Shown piece after piece: positions 51,856 to 60,915 of a DNA stretch of 64,000 bases (its first letter is position 1; each line of letters begins with the position of its first letter). The stretch is from Blastococcus sp. TF02-09. GTDB taxonomy: Bacteria > Actinomycetota > Actinomycetes > Mycobacteriales > Geodermatophilaceae. The translations under genes and the position numbers were made by a program. The notes beneath the pieces were generated by a model. The model made no database searches, was not told the origin of the DNA, and saw nothing but the letters and a program-made list of their open reading frames with translations. The DNA is taken from contig NZ_QOHH01000008.1 in NCBI RefSeq assembly GCF_003319105.1, positions 1 through 64,000 of the forward strand. The letters are read 5' to 3'.

Positions 51856-53529
51856 ATGAACAGCGATCCGGACGGTCCCACCTTCGCCGACCTGGGCCTC
51901 CGCCCCGAGCTCCTCCAGGCGCTGACCACCCTTGGCTACGAGGAGCCCACCCCCATCCAGCTCGAGGCGATCCCGCTGGTGGCGGAGGGCCGCGACGTGC
52001 TCGGCCAGGCCGCGACGGGCACCGGCAAGACGGCCGCCTTCTCGCTCCCCGTGCTGCAGCGCCTCGAGGCGCACCGCAGCGACCGCGCCCCCGTCGCGCT
52101 GGTGCTGGTGCCGACCCGCGAGCTGGCGGTGCAGGTCTCCGAGGCGTTCCACCGCTACGGCAAGGACCTCGGCGCCCGGGTGCTGCCGGTGTACGGCGGC
52201 GCCCCGATCGTCCGGCAGCTCCGCTCGCTGGACGCGGGGGTCGACGTCGTGGTCGCCACGCCCGGCCGGGCGCTGGACCTGCTGAACCGGGGGAGCCTGC
52301 GGCTGGACGAGGTCGCCACGGTGATCCTCGACGAGGCCGACGAGATGCTCGACATGGGCTTCGCCGAGGACCTCGAGGCCATCCTCGACGCCACGCCCGA
52401 GCAGCGGCAGACGGTCCTCTTCTCGGCCACCATGCCGCGCCGGCTGGACGCGCTCGCCCGGCGCCACCTGCGCGACCCCGCCCGGATCACCATCGCGCGC
52501 GAGCAGGCCGCGGCCGGCTCCTCGCCGCGGGTCCGGCAGACCGCCTACGTCGTCCCCCGCGCGGCGAAGCCGGCCGCCCTCGGCCGCATCCTGGACATCG
52601 AGGCGCCCACGGCCGCCATCGTCTTCTGCCGCACCCGCGAGGAGGTCGACACCCTCACCGAGACCCTCAACGGCCGCGGCTACCGCGCCGAGCCGCTGCA
52701 CGGCGGCATGAGCCAGGAGCAGCGCGACAAGGTCATGGGCCGGCTCCGCGCGGGGACGGCGGACCTGCTGGTCGCCACCGACGTCGCCGCCCGCGGCCTG
52801 GACATCGAGCAGCTCACCCACGTCGTCAACTACGACGTCCCCTCGGCACCGGAGTCCTACGTGCACCGCATCGGCCGGGTGGGCCGGGCCGGGCGCGAGG
52901 GCGTCGCCATCACCCTCGCCGAGCCGCGCGAGCACCGGCAGCTCAAGACCATCGAGAAGGTCGCCGGCGCGACGATCGCGGTGCAGACCGTGCCCACGGT
53001 GGCCGACCTGCGCGCCCGCCGGCTGGACCTGACCCGCGCCGCGCTGCGCGAGAGCCTGCTCGGCGACGAGCTGGACCGCTTCCGGGTCGTGGTCGAGACG
53101 CTGGCCGACGAGTTCGACCTCATGGAGGTGGCGCTGGCCGCGGTCAAGCTCGCCCACGAGGCGGCCGGGGGCGTCGACGACGACGAGGAGATCCCGCAGG
53201 TCCGCTTCCGCACCGACCGCGACGCCGGCCGGGGCCCGGCCGGTGCGCGCGGCGAGCGTCCGGCCCGCCGGACCCCGGGCGGGCCGACGGCGCGGGTGTT
53301 CGTCGGCCTGGGCCGGGAGGCGGGGATCCGCCCGGGCGACCTGGTCGGCGCCATCACCGGCGAGACCGGGCTGACCGGCCGCGACATCGGCGCGATCGAG
53401 ATCCACCAGCGGTTCGCGCTGGTGGAGGTGCCGGAGCCCGCCGCGAACGAGGTCATCAGCTCGCTCCGGGCCACCATGATCAAGGGCCGCAAGGCGACCG
53501 TCCGCCGCGACAACCAAAGGACCCCCTGA
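51856..53529 (+). CDS. DEAD-box ATP-dependent RNA helicase (DbpA/CsdA type)
   Basis: The 557-residue helicase has the Q motif (TPIQLEAIP), motif I AATGTGKT (52-59), motif II DEAD (159-162), motif III SAT (190-192), TDVAARGLDIEQLTHVVNYD and HRIGRVGRAG. It ends in a DbpA RNA-binding domain (about 475-550, VFVGLGREAGIRPGDLVGAI). It probably remodels rRNA during ribosome assembly or at low temperature. ATG 51856 is preferred; an in-frame GTG at 51832 is possible. It is preceded by the GTCTAG dyad and followed by an inverted-repeat structure. Confidence 0.94.
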   Translation: MNSDPDGPTFADLGLRPELLQALTTLGYEEPTPIQLEAIPLVAEGRDVLGQAATGTGKTAAFSLPVLQRLEAHRSDRAPVALVLVPTRELAVQVSEAFHRYGKDLGARVLPVYGGAPIVRQLRSLDAGVDVVVATPGRALDLLNRGSLRLDEVATVILDEADEMLDMGFAEDLEAILDATPEQRQTVLFSATMPRRLDALARRHLRDPARITIAREQAAAGSSPRVRQTAYVVPRAAKPAALGRILDIEAPTAAIVFCRTREEVDTLTETLNGRGYRAEPLHGGMSQEQRDKVMGRLRAGTADLLVATDVAARGLDIEQLTHVVNYDVPSAPESYVHRIGRVGRAGREGVAITLAEPREHRQLKTIEKVAGATIAVQTVPTVADLRARRLDLTRAALRESLLGDELDRFRVVVETLADEFDLMEVALAAVKLAHEAAGGVDDDEEIPQVRFRTDRDAGRGPAGARGERPARRTPGGPTARVFVGLGREAGIRPGDLVGAITGETGLTGRDIGAIEIHQRFALVEVPEPAANEVISSLRATMIKGRKATVRRDNQRTP

Positions 53530-53634
53530 AGAAGGACCCCGTCCTCCTCAGCCCTCGCAGGCTCGGGCCGAGCCTCTGGACGGGGCCTGGTGAGCGGGCG
53601 CCGGATCCGTCTGGGCCGGCCGCGGGGTCCTTCT
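53530..53634. repeat. Intergenic inverted-repeat element with inner hairpin (bidirectional terminator)
   Basis: AGAAGGACCCCG (53530-53541) is perfectly mirrored by CGGGGTCCTTCT (53623-53634). Inside lies a perfect hairpin AGGCTCGG-G-CCGAGCCT (53559-53575) and the 19-base repeat cgagcctctggacggggcc (53569-53587), also found at 6177. It lies exactly between two convergent genes. The composite structure looks like a dispersed, possibly mobile, intergenic element used as a terminator. Confidence 0.6.
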
Positions 53635-56164
53635 ACTCGGGGTACAGGCGGACGGCGACCAGGGCGACGTCGTCGTCGGGCCGGCCCTGGACCAGCCGCT
53701 CGATGATCTCGTCGAGCAGGTCGTCCAGCGGCAGCCCGGCCAGCTCGGTGAGGGCGGTCCGCAGCCGCAGCAGGCCCTGGTCGAGGTCGGCGTCGCGGCG
53801 CTCGACCAGACCGTCGGTGTAGAGCAGCACGGTGGAGCCGCGGTCGAGGGTGATCACCGACTCGTGCCGCTCCGCGGTGGCGTCCACGCCGAGCATCAGG
53901 TCGCCGACCCACGGGGCCAGCTCGGCGACGCTGCCGTCGGCGTTGACGACCAGCGGGGGCAGGTGCCCGGCGTTGGCCCACCGCATCCGGGTGACCCCGC
54001 GCCCCACCTCCTCCGGCGTCTGCTCGAAGCGGGCGACCGCCGCGGTGGCCAACGTGCCCACCCCGAGGGTGGCCATGGAGGCGTCGAGGCCACGCAGTAC
54101 CTCGACCGGCGGGGCGTCGCTGTAGGTGGCGATGCCGCGGAGCAGCGAGCGCAGCTGGCCCATCGCGGCGGCCGCCTCGGTGTCGTGGCCGACGACGTCG
54201 CCGATGACCAGCATCGTGGTGCCCGACGCCTGCAGGAACGCGTCGTACCAGTCACCGCCGACACGGGCCGCCTCGGCCGCCGGTAGGTAGCGGACGGCGA
54301 TCTCCGCGTGGTCGGGTGTCGGCGGGTCGGTGAGCATGCTGCGCTGCAGGCCCTCGGCCAGCTGCTGCTGGGCGCTGAAGAGCCGGGCGTTGTCCAGGGC
54401 CAGGCCCGCCCGGTCGGCCACCTCCTGCGCGACGGTGACGTCGTCCGCGCTCGGGGCGTGGCCCGGGGCGTAGAACAGCGTCAGCAGGCCCACCGTCCGC
54501 CCGCGGGCGCGCAGCGGGAGCGCTACCTCCGTCTCGGGCGCGAGCAGGGTCAGCAGCTCGCGGGCCGGGCCGTCGGGCAGCAGATCGACCACGTCCGTGC
54601 CGCTGAAGGTGGCCGCCTTGCCGGTGTTCAGGGCGCGGGCGATCGGTCCGGTCAGGGGCATCGCCTCCAGCCGGACCTCGCGGTAGCGCTCGAGCAGCGA
54701 CCGGGCGGCCGGGTCGGGGTGCCAGCTGCCCACGTCCCGGGGGACGCCGTCCTCGCCGATGATCGTGACCATGCAGAAGTCGGCCAGCGCGGGAACGACC
54801 AGCCGCGGCAGCCGGGCAGTGGCGACCGCGGTGTCCAGGGTGCCGGCCAGCTCGGCGCTGACCTGCGCCAGGATCGCCAGCTGGCGGGTCGACCGCTCGG
54901 CCCGCTCCTGGGCGAGCCGCCGCTGGGTGACCTCCAGGAAGTAGACCGACAGGCCGTCGGGCGTCGGCCAGGCGCGCACCTCGTACCAGCCGTTGAGCGG
55001 GGCGGGGTAGTACGCGTCGAACTGCACCGGCCCGCCGGACCGCACGGCGCTGCGGTAACCCTCCTCGAAGACGCTGCCCACCGTGGCGGGGAAGGCCTCC
55101 CAGATCACCTGGCCGAGCAGTTCCTCGTGGCCTCGGCCGAGGAGCCGCTTGGCCTCGGCATTGACGTGGGTGAACCGCCAGTCGCGGTCCAGGCTGTAGA
55201 AGCCGGCGGGCATCGCCTCGAGCACGCGGGTGACCCGCATCCCGGCGTCCCGCTGGTCGGTGGTGTCGAACGCCGCGCCGAGGACGCGGGTGGTCGTCCC
55301 GTCGGGCTCGCGGAGCGCGCGACCCCGAGCCTCGATCCACCGGGTCTCGCCGGTCGGCAGCACGATGCGGTACAGCGCCTCGTAGCTCCCGCCGGTGTCG
55401 ATGCAGGTCTGCAGCGCCTCGGTGACCCTCGGCAGGTCGTCGGGGTGCAGCCGGTCGTTGAAGGCCTCGATGCTCTCGTCGAAGCCCTCGGTGTCGTAGC
55501 CGAACATGGCGATCAGCCGGTCGTCCCAAGTCAACCGGCCGCTCGTGAGGTCCCAGTCGAACGTGCCGATCTTCGCGGCGTCGGTCGCCAGGCCCCAGCG
55601 GAGCTGGTCGCCCTCGTACTCGCGCACCAGCGCGGAGAGCTCCAGCTCGGTCATGACCGAACTGGACAGCCGCTGCAGGGTCGCCAGGTCCTCGGCCGAC
55701 CACTCCCTGGGCTCGGCGTCGTAGACGCACAGGACGCCGACCACCTCGCCCTCCGTGGTGACGAGCGGGGTGCCGAGGTAGGAGCCGATCTGCCCGCTGG
55801 CAGCGGGGAAGGTGGCGCTGACCCGCGCGTCGGCCTGCGCGTCGCTCACGACGAGCGGAGCGGTGGCGGCTGCGCTCACCGCGCAGAACGAGTTCTCGAG
55901 CGGGGTCTCCGTGCCCACCGGGTCGGCGAGCGCGCCGGCGCGCGCCGCCACGACCTGCACGTCGGTGAGCAGCGACACTTGGCCCGTGCTCGCGCCCAGC
56001 AGGCGGGCGGCCAGGTCGGCCAGCCGGTCGAGGCTGTCCGAGGGGTTGCGCAGCAGCAGCCGGCCGGCGATCTCCACCCGTTCCCGGTCGCCGCGCAACT
56101 GCTCGGCCGGCGCGTCGTCGACAGTGTCGTCGCCAACGGTCGTCCGGTTCCCGGAGTCGTTCAC
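53633..56164 (-). CDS. Multi-sensor SpoIIE/RsbU-type PP2C phosphatase (GAF-PAS-PAS-GAF)
   Basis: This 843-residue protein has an N-terminal GAF domain (about 20-170, ending VGVLCVYDAEPREW), two PAS domains (about 185-315, with FDWDLTSGRLTWDDRL, and 320-430, with FYSLDRDWRFTHVN), and a second GAF (about 445-590). The SpoIIE phosphatase domain (about 600-840) has VGGDWYDAF, LVIGDVVGHDTEAA, LLYTDGLVERR and RPDDDVALVAV. It should dephosphorylate STAS anti-anti-sigma partners on light, redox or other cues. The GTG at 56164 is chosen; the frame is open further upstream. A kinase of the RsbW type is encoded at 43523. Confidence 0.88.
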   Translation of the reverse strand: MNDSGNRTTVGDDTVDDAPAEQLRGDRERVEIAGRLLLRNPSDSLDRLADLAARLLGASTGQVSLLTDVQVVAARAGALADPVGTETPLENSFCAVSAAATAPLVVSDAQADARVSATFPAASGQIGSYLGTPLVTTEGEVVGVLCVYDAEPREWSAEDLATLQRLSSSVMTELELSALVREYEGDQLRWGLATDAAKIGTFDWDLTSGRLTWDDRLIAMFGYDTEGFDESIEAFNDRLHPDDLPRVTEALQTCIDTGGSYEALYRIVLPTGETRWIEARGRALREPDGTTTRVLGAAFDTTDQRDAGMRVTRVLEAMPAGFYSLDRDWRFTHVNAEAKRLLGRGHEELLGQVIWEAFPATVGSVFEEGYRSAVRSGGPVQFDAYYPAPLNGWYEVRAWPTPDGLSVYFLEVTQRRLAQERAERSTRQLAILAQVSAELAGTLDTAVATARLPRLVVPALADFCMVTIIGEDGVPRDVGSWHPDPAARSLLERYREVRLEAMPLTGPIARALNTGKAATFSGTDVVDLLPDGPARELLTLLAPETEVALPLRARGRTVGLLTLFYAPGHAPSADDVTVAQEVADRAGLALDNARLFSAQQQLAEGLQRSMLTDPPTPDHAEIAVRYLPAAEAARVGGDWYDAFLQASGTTMLVIGDVVGHDTEAAAAMGQLRSLLRGIATYSDAPPVEVLRGLDASMATLGVGTLATAAVARFEQTPEEVGRGVTRMRWANAGHLPPLVVNADGSVAELAPWVGDLMLGVDATAERHESVITLDRGSTVLLYTDGLVERRDADLDQGLLRLRTALTELAGLPLDDLLDEIIERLVQGRPDDDVALVAVRLYPE

Positions 56165-56289
56165 CGAAGCCCTTCTGCCCGGCCTCGCCGGGGGTCGCGC
56201 AGGGCGTCGGGCCACCTGGTTCGAGCCCGTCCCTCGTCGTGTCTGTTATGTCACGCCGGGTCAGTAGCGTGCAACCGAACCGACGCACA

Positions 56290-57033
56290 TCACGTCGGCA
56301 CGACGAGTGTGAGGGCGGTGCCGCCGTCATGTTCCACGTGCAACCCCGCCCGTCTCAGCAGCCGCCGGAGCCCCACGACGTCCTCCGGATCGGCGGTCGT
56401 CGTGGCCAGCAGGCGCGCCAGCCTGCCCTTGTGGGCCTTGTTGAAGTGGCTCACGACGGCCCGCGTGCCGTCGGGCCGCTCGCTGAGCACCTGCACCGTG
56501 ACGGCGCCGGGCAGCGGGGCCAGCGCCGCGTACGAGCCGCTGCGGAGGTCGACGACCAGTCCGGGCAGCGCCGCGAGCACGGGGGACAGCGCCGGCCGCC
56601 AGAGCGTGCGCAGCGTCGGCAGCCCCGGCAGCGCCGACCCGGCCGAGAGCCGGTAGGCCGGGATGCGGTCGTGCGCGCGCACCAGGCCGAAGAGCGCCGA
56701 GCCGACGACGAGGCGCGCGTCGGCCCGCGCGCGCCGGGCCCGGGTCATCGAGCGGACGTCGAGGGCGTCGTAGAGCACGCCGGTGTACCGCTCGACGGCG
56801 GGCAGCGTGGGCGCGGTCCACAGCGCGGCGTTGCGCGCGATCTCGTCGTCCTGGGCCACGGAGACGCCCAGCGCGGCGCGGGCCGCCGGGACGTCGTCGG
56901 CGAGCTTCACCAGGGCCTCGGCCAGCTCGGTGCGGACGCCGGTGAGCTCGGGAGCGCTCAGCGCGGCGAGGTCGAGCGGCTCGCCGTCCCCACCGGGGTG
57001 CTTGGTCTCCGACGGCGGCAGCAGCACGAGCAC
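56290..57033 (-). CDS. yaaA: YaaA-family peroxide-stress protein (UPF0246)
   Basis: The 247-residue protein has the family's N-terminal LVLLPPSETK, central LRSGSYAAL and late VVSHFNKAHKGRLARLL. E. coli YaaA limits Fenton damage by lowering free iron under peroxide stress and binds DNA. The start is GTG 57033. It follows the exonuclease III gene on the same strand, across a spacer with two identical palindromes. A DNA repair and oxidative stress pairing makes sense. Confidence 0.9.
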   Translation of the reverse strand: MLVLLPPSETKHPGGDGEPLDLAALSAPELTGVRTELAEALVKLADDVPAARAALGVSVAQDDEIARNAALWTAPTLPAVERYTGVLYDALDVRSMTRARRARADARLVVGSALFGLVRAHDRIPAYRLSAGSALPGLPTLRTLWRPALSPVLAALPGLVVDLRSGSYAALAPLPGAVTVQVLSERPDGTRAVVSHFNKAHKGRLARLLATTTADPEDVVGLRRLLRRAGLHVEHDGGTALTLVVPT

Positions 57034-57111
57034 GAGGGACCACGCTACGTCGTCACAGGCCGGGGAAGCCCCGCCGCCAGGCGTGCGCCCGGGCGAACTC
57101 CTTGCCCGGCT

Positions 57112-57152
57112 GCTTTTCCGCGGAAAAGCGGCGCGCTTTTCCGCGGAAAAGC
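57112..57152. repeat. Two identical 18-base palindromes in tandem
   Basis: GCTTTTCCGCGGAAAAGC occurs at 57112-57129 and again at 57135-57152, five bases apart. Each copy is a perfect palindrome and is strikingly AT-rich at its flanks for this genome. It lies between the exonuclease III stop and the yaaA start. It could be a double operator or a terminator. Confidence 0.75.
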
Positions 57153-57157
57153 GGGGG

Positions 57158-57967
57158 TCAGGGTCGGTCGGCGAGGTCGACGATCACCGGGGCGTGGTCG
57201 CTGGCGCCCTTGCCTTTGCGCTCCTCGCGGTCGATCAGCGCGCCGGTCACCCGGCCGGCGAACGCGGGGGAGCCGAGGACGAAGTCGATCCGCATGCCCT
57301 CGCGGCGCGGGAAGCGCAGCTGCGTGTAGTCCCAGTACGTGTAGACGCCGGGGCCGGGGGCCAGTGGTCGCACCACGTCGGCGAAGCCCGCGTCCACGAC
57401 CCCCTGGAAGGCGGCGCGCTCGGGCGGCGAGACGTGGGTGGAGTGGGCGAAGACCGACATGTCCCAGACGTCGTCGTCCTGCGGGGCGATGTTCCAGTCG
57501 CCGACGAGCGCGATCGGCGCCTCCGGCTCGGCCGCCAGCCAGCCGCCCGCCGTCACCCGGAGGGCCTCCAGCCACTCCAGCTTGTACTGCAGGTGCGGAT
57601 CGGCGAGCGTGCGGCCGTTGGGCACGTAGAGGCTCCACACCCGCACGCCGCCGCACGTGGCACCGAGCGCGCGCGCCTCCGGTGCGGGGTCCATCCCCTC
57701 CTTCGACGACCACGACGGCATGCCGGGGAAGCCGATCTCGACGTCGTCGAGCCCAACGCGGGACAGGATCGCCACGCCGTTCCACTGCGAGTGTCCGACG
57801 TGCGCCACCTCGTAGCCCAGCGGGCTGAACACCATCTCCGGGAACTGGTCGTCCCGGCACTTGGTCTCCTGCAGCGCCAGGACGTCGACGTCGTGCCGCT
57901 GCAGGAAGGCCGCGACCCGGTCGGCCCGGATGCGGATCGAGTTCACGTTCCAGGTCGCCAGGCGCAT
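57158..57967 (-). CDS. xthA: Exodeoxyribonuclease III (AP endonuclease)
   Basis: This 269-residue member of the ExoIII/APE1 family has RLATWNVNSIRIR, LQETK with catalytic Glu34, YVPNGR, VGDWNIAPQDDDVWD and the final GASDHAPVIVDL with the catalytic Asp-His pair. It cleaves DNA at abasic sites and trims blocked 3' ends in base excision repair. ATG 57967 is the start. The yaaA gene follows on the same strand after the twin palindromes. Confidence 0.94.
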   Translation of the reverse strand: MRLATWNVNSIRIRADRVAAFLQRHDVDVLALQETKCRDDQFPEMVFSPLGYEVAHVGHSQWNGVAILSRVGLDDVEIGFPGMPSWSSKEGMDPAPEARALGATCGGVRVWSLYVPNGRTLADPHLQYKLEWLEALRVTAGGWLAAEPEAPIALVGDWNIAPQDDDVWDMSVFAHSTHVSPPERAAFQGVVDAGFADVVRPLAPGPGVYTYWDYTQLRFPRREGMRIDFVLGSPAFAGRVTGALIDREERKGKGASDHAPVIVDLADRP

Positions 57968-58109
57968 GGGGTGATTGTCCGCCTACGGGCCGACGTTCCG
58001 GTCGGGTGCCCCTCAGGGCGCGCCCGTCCCGAGCGCCCGTCGGTGGCCCTCTCACCCGTCCCGAGAGGGCCGCTCACGGGCGTTGATCACCCGGGTGCGG
58101 CGAGAGCCC

Positions 58110-59060
58110 TCAGACCTGGACCGGCGTCTCGCCCTTGGCCGCCATCCGGGCCCGCATCCGCTCGCGGCTCTCGACGAACTTCGTCGCCTGCGCGTCCAGG
58201 CCGGTGAGGAACTCCGCCAGCTGCTCGCGGGCCTGCTCGCCCTCGGGCCCGAAGTCGGTGCGGTCGAACACCTTCCAGGTGCGCAGGATGGGCGCGACGA
58301 CCTCGTCGTGGTGCAGCCGCAGATCGTAGATGCCGGCCTTGGCGATGATCGTCGAGTTCTTGCGGAAGTTCGCCATGTTCGCGCCGGGCATCTCGAAGGT
58401 CATGACCTCCTTGGCCACGGCCTTCATCATCTCGTCCGGGTCGATGTCGAACGCCGCCGTCACCAGGTTCCGGTAGAAGATCATGTGCAGGTTCTCGTCG
58501 GTCGCGATGCGGGCGAGCAGCTTGTCCGCGATCGGGTCGCCGGTGGCGCGCCCGGTGTTGCGGTGCGAGACCCGGGTGGCCAGCTCCTGGAAGGACACGT
58601 AGGCCACCGCCTCCAGCGGCGTCTTGTCGCCGGAGTCGTAGCCGGTGGTCATGTAGTCCATCCGCGCCCGCTCGAGCTCGACCGGGTCCACGCCGCGGGT
58701 GACCACGAGGTAGTCGCGCAGCGCGACGCCGTGCCGGCCCTCCTCCGCCGTCCAGCGGCCCACCCACTGCCCCCAGGCGCCGTCCCGGCCGAAGCGGGTG
58801 GCGATCTCCCGGTGGTAGCTGGGCAGGTTGTCCTCGGTGAGCAGGTTGACGAACATCGCGGCCTTGGCCGTGGCGTCCAGCCGGGACTGCTCGGGTGACC
58901 AGTCCTCGCCGCCCAGGAAGGCGAAGTTGCGCCCCTCGTCCCACGGCACGTAGTCGTGCGGGTGCCACTCCTTGGCCATCCGGATGTGCCGGTCGAGGTT
59001 CTGCGCCACCACCGGCTCGAGCTCGGTGAGGACGGCTGCCTGCGGGGACGTCTGGGGCAT
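58110..59060 (-). CDS. Acyl-ACP desaturase (DesA/stearoyl-ACP desaturase family)
   Basis: The 316-residue soluble diiron enzyme keeps the metal ligands Glu76 and the TEDNLPSYH motif (His83), the pair in EEGRH (Glu106/107, His110), Glu159 (SFQELATRVSH) and DENLH (188-192). It introduces a double bond into acyl-ACP, adjusting membrane fluidity. ATG 59060 has GGAGGT just upstream. Repeated CCTACG-type blocks in the promoter (59071-59103) suggest operator control by a regulator of unsaturated fatty acids. Confidence 0.92.
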   Translation of the reverse strand: MPQTSPQAAVLTELEPVVAQNLDRHIRMAKEWHPHDYVPWDEGRNFAFLGGEDWSPEQSRLDATAKAAMFVNLLTEDNLPSYHREIATRFGRDGAWGQWVGRWTAEEGRHGVALRDYLVVTRGVDPVELERARMDYMTTGYDSGDKTPLEAVAYVSFQELATRVSHRNTGRATGDPIADKLLARIATDENLHMIFYRNLVTAAFDIDPDEMMKAVAKEVMTFEMPGANMANFRKNSTIIAKAGIYDLRLHHDEVVAPILRTWKVFDRTDFGPEGEQAREQLAEFLTGLDAQATKFVESRERMRARMAAKGETPVQV

Positions 59061-59070
59061 GGGGACCTCC

Positions 59071-59104
59071 GGGTCGACTCGACCTACGCCGTCGTAACCT
59101 ACGC
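59071..59104. promoter_or_regulatory. Repeated CCTACG blocks in the desaturase promoter
   Basis: CCTACG occurs twice in direct orientation (near 59073 and 59088), the second followed by a TACGCGGCCGTA palindrome. This lies 10-45 bases upstream of the minus-strand desaturase start. It is a candidate operator; the binding protein is unknown. Confidence 0.35.
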
Positions 59105-59291
59105 GGCCGTAGCCGCGGGCACGGGTGCCCGTGGGGTGCCCGTTCCGAGGCCCCCGCACGCACGAGCGGAGCCGCTCGGCGTGTCGCCCGGACGAGGGTT
59201 CCGGGCGGGGAAGGACCCGCAGCGCGACCTGGAGCCGCCATCGGTGGGAGCATGGCGGCGTGACCTGGGCTCCGACCGCGGCGATGCGCCG

Positions 59292-60905
59292 GTGAGCAGC
59301 ACGTCCGGGACGCCGGCCGAGCCGGCGTCCGGGGCGCCGGAGCCCCCCGTCTCCCACCGCGCGCCCCGCAGTGCGCCGCACCCTGCCCGTAGCTTCCGCG
59401 GCGCCCTCGGCTGGACGGTGCTCAACGCCCTCCTGCCCGGCACCGGCTTCCTCGCGACGGGACGCCGGGTGCTCGGCGGCGTGGTCCTCGCGCTGTTCCT
59501 GGTCCTGGCCGGCACCGGGATCTGGCTGGCCACCAGCGGGCAGCGCTCCGCGATCCGCGCGGCCGCGGACACCTCGTCGCTCATGTGGATCGTCGTCGGC
59601 ATCGGCGTGGGCACGGCCCTGTGGGCGGCGGTCGTGATCGCCGGCCACCTGCTCCTGGTGCCCCGCGGGACCGGCCGCGGTCTGCGCGCCGTCGGCGGCC
59701 TGGTGGTCGTGGCGCTGCTGGCGGCCGCCATCGTCCCCGCGGCCGTCGCGGGCCGGTTCGCGCTCGAGGGGCGCGACCTCATCGCCGAGGTCTTCCCCGA
59801 GGACGGCCGCTCGGCGACCGTCCAGGACGACGACCCGGACCCGTTCGGCGACCAGGAGCGGGTCAACGTGCTGCTGCTCGGTGGTGACGGCGGCGTGGGG
59901 CGCGAGGGTGTGCGCACCGACACCGTGATCGTCGCGAGCATCGACACCGACACCGGCGACACGACGCTGTTCAGCCTGCCCCGCAACCTCGAGGACCTAC
60001 CCTTCCCCGCGGACAGCCCGCTGGCCGCTCTCTACCCGGACGGGTTCGACGCCGGCAGCGAGAGCGAGAGCCTGCTCAACGCCGTCTACCGCAACGGCCC
60101 CGCCATGCACCCCGACGCCCTCGGGCCCACCGACAACCCCGGGGCCGACTTCCTCAAGCTCGGCGTGGGCGAGGCGCTCGGGCTGGACCTGGACTACTAC
60201 GTCCTGATCAACCTCGAGGGCTTCAGCCGGCTGGTCGACGCGCTCGGCGGCATCACGGTGAACGTGAACTACTGGGTGCCGATCGGGGGCGAGCCGACGA
60301 AGCGCATCCTGCCCGACGACTTCATCGCCCCCGGGCCGAACCAGCGCCTGGACGGCTTCACGGCCCTGGAGTTCGCCCGCGGCCGGTACAACCTCACCGA
60401 CTACGACCGGATGGCCCGGCAGCGCTGCACCATCGACGCGATCGTCGACGCCGCCGACCCGATCACCCTGCTGCGCAAGTACCAGGAGCTGGCCCGCACC
60501 ACCAAGGACGTCGTCTTCACCGACATCCCCCGCTCGGCGCTGGACGACTTCGTCGACCTGGCGTTCCTCGTGAAGGACGCCGACATCCGCAGCGTCGTCT
60601 TCGACAACTCGGTGATCGACCCCGCCTACCCCGACTACGACCGGATCCGCGACATCGTCGACCTGGCGCTGGACCCGCCGGCGCAGGACGAGGGAACCGG
60701 GGAGGAGGCCACCGGCGACGAGCCGGCCGACGGCACGGTCGCCGGAGGCCCCACCGAGGCCCCGGTCGGCGGCGTCCCGGAGTCGGGCGGCGAGGACCTG
60801 GACGCGCTCGTCGCGCCGAGCGACGTGCGCGATGCCTGCGCCTACGACCGCGACGCCGCGGGGCTCGCCCTCCTCGCGGGCAAGCCGCCGACGAAGACCG
60901 GCTGA
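59292..60905 (+). CDS. LytR-CpsA-Psr (LCP) family cell-wall ligase
   Basis: The protein of about 537 residues has a cytoplasmic N-terminus, three or more hydrophobic segments (about 35-150) and an extracytoplasmic LCP domain. The domain shows VNVLLLGGDGG, REGVRTDTVIVASID, LFSLPRNLED, GLDLDYYVLINLEGFSRLVDALGGI and the polyprenyl-phosphate-site arginines in FARGRYNLTDYDRMARQ. LCP enzymes attach arabinogalactan or teichoic-type polymers to peptidoglycan. An acidic Pro/Gly-rich tail (about 465-510) is near the C-terminus. GTG 59292 gives a natural start; GTG 59244, with GGAG nine bases upstream, is also possible. Confidence 0.88.
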   Translation: MSSTSGTPAEPASGAPEPPVSHRAPRSAPHPARSFRGALGWTVLNALLPGTGFLATGRRVLGGVVLALFLVLAGTGIWLATSGQRSAIRAAADTSSLMWIVVGIGVGTALWAAVVIAGHLLLVPRGTGRGLRAVGGLVVVALLAAAIVPAAVAGRFALEGRDLIAEVFPEDGRSATVQDDDPDPFGDQERVNVLLLGGDGGVGREGVRTDTVIVASIDTDTGDTTLFSLPRNLEDLPFPADSPLAALYPDGFDAGSESESLLNAVYRNGPAMHPDALGPTDNPGADFLKLGVGEALGLDLDYYVLINLEGFSRLVDALGGITVNVNYWVPIGGEPTKRILPDDFIAPGPNQRLDGFTALEFARGRYNLTDYDRMARQRCTIDAIVDAADPITLLRKYQELARTTKDVVFTDIPRSALDDFVDLAFLVKDADIRSVVFDNSVIDPAYPDYDRIRDIVDLALDPPAQDEGTGEEATGDEPADGTVAGGPTEAPVGGVPESGGEDLDALVAPSDVRDACAYDRDAAGLALLAGKPPTKTG

Positions 60906-60915
60906 CCCCGCGGGC

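Noticed and set aside
56331-56346. Second parS-like sequence, GTTCCACGTGCAAC
   Set aside because: It breaks the palindrome at one position and lies within the coding region of yaaA, so chance is more likely.
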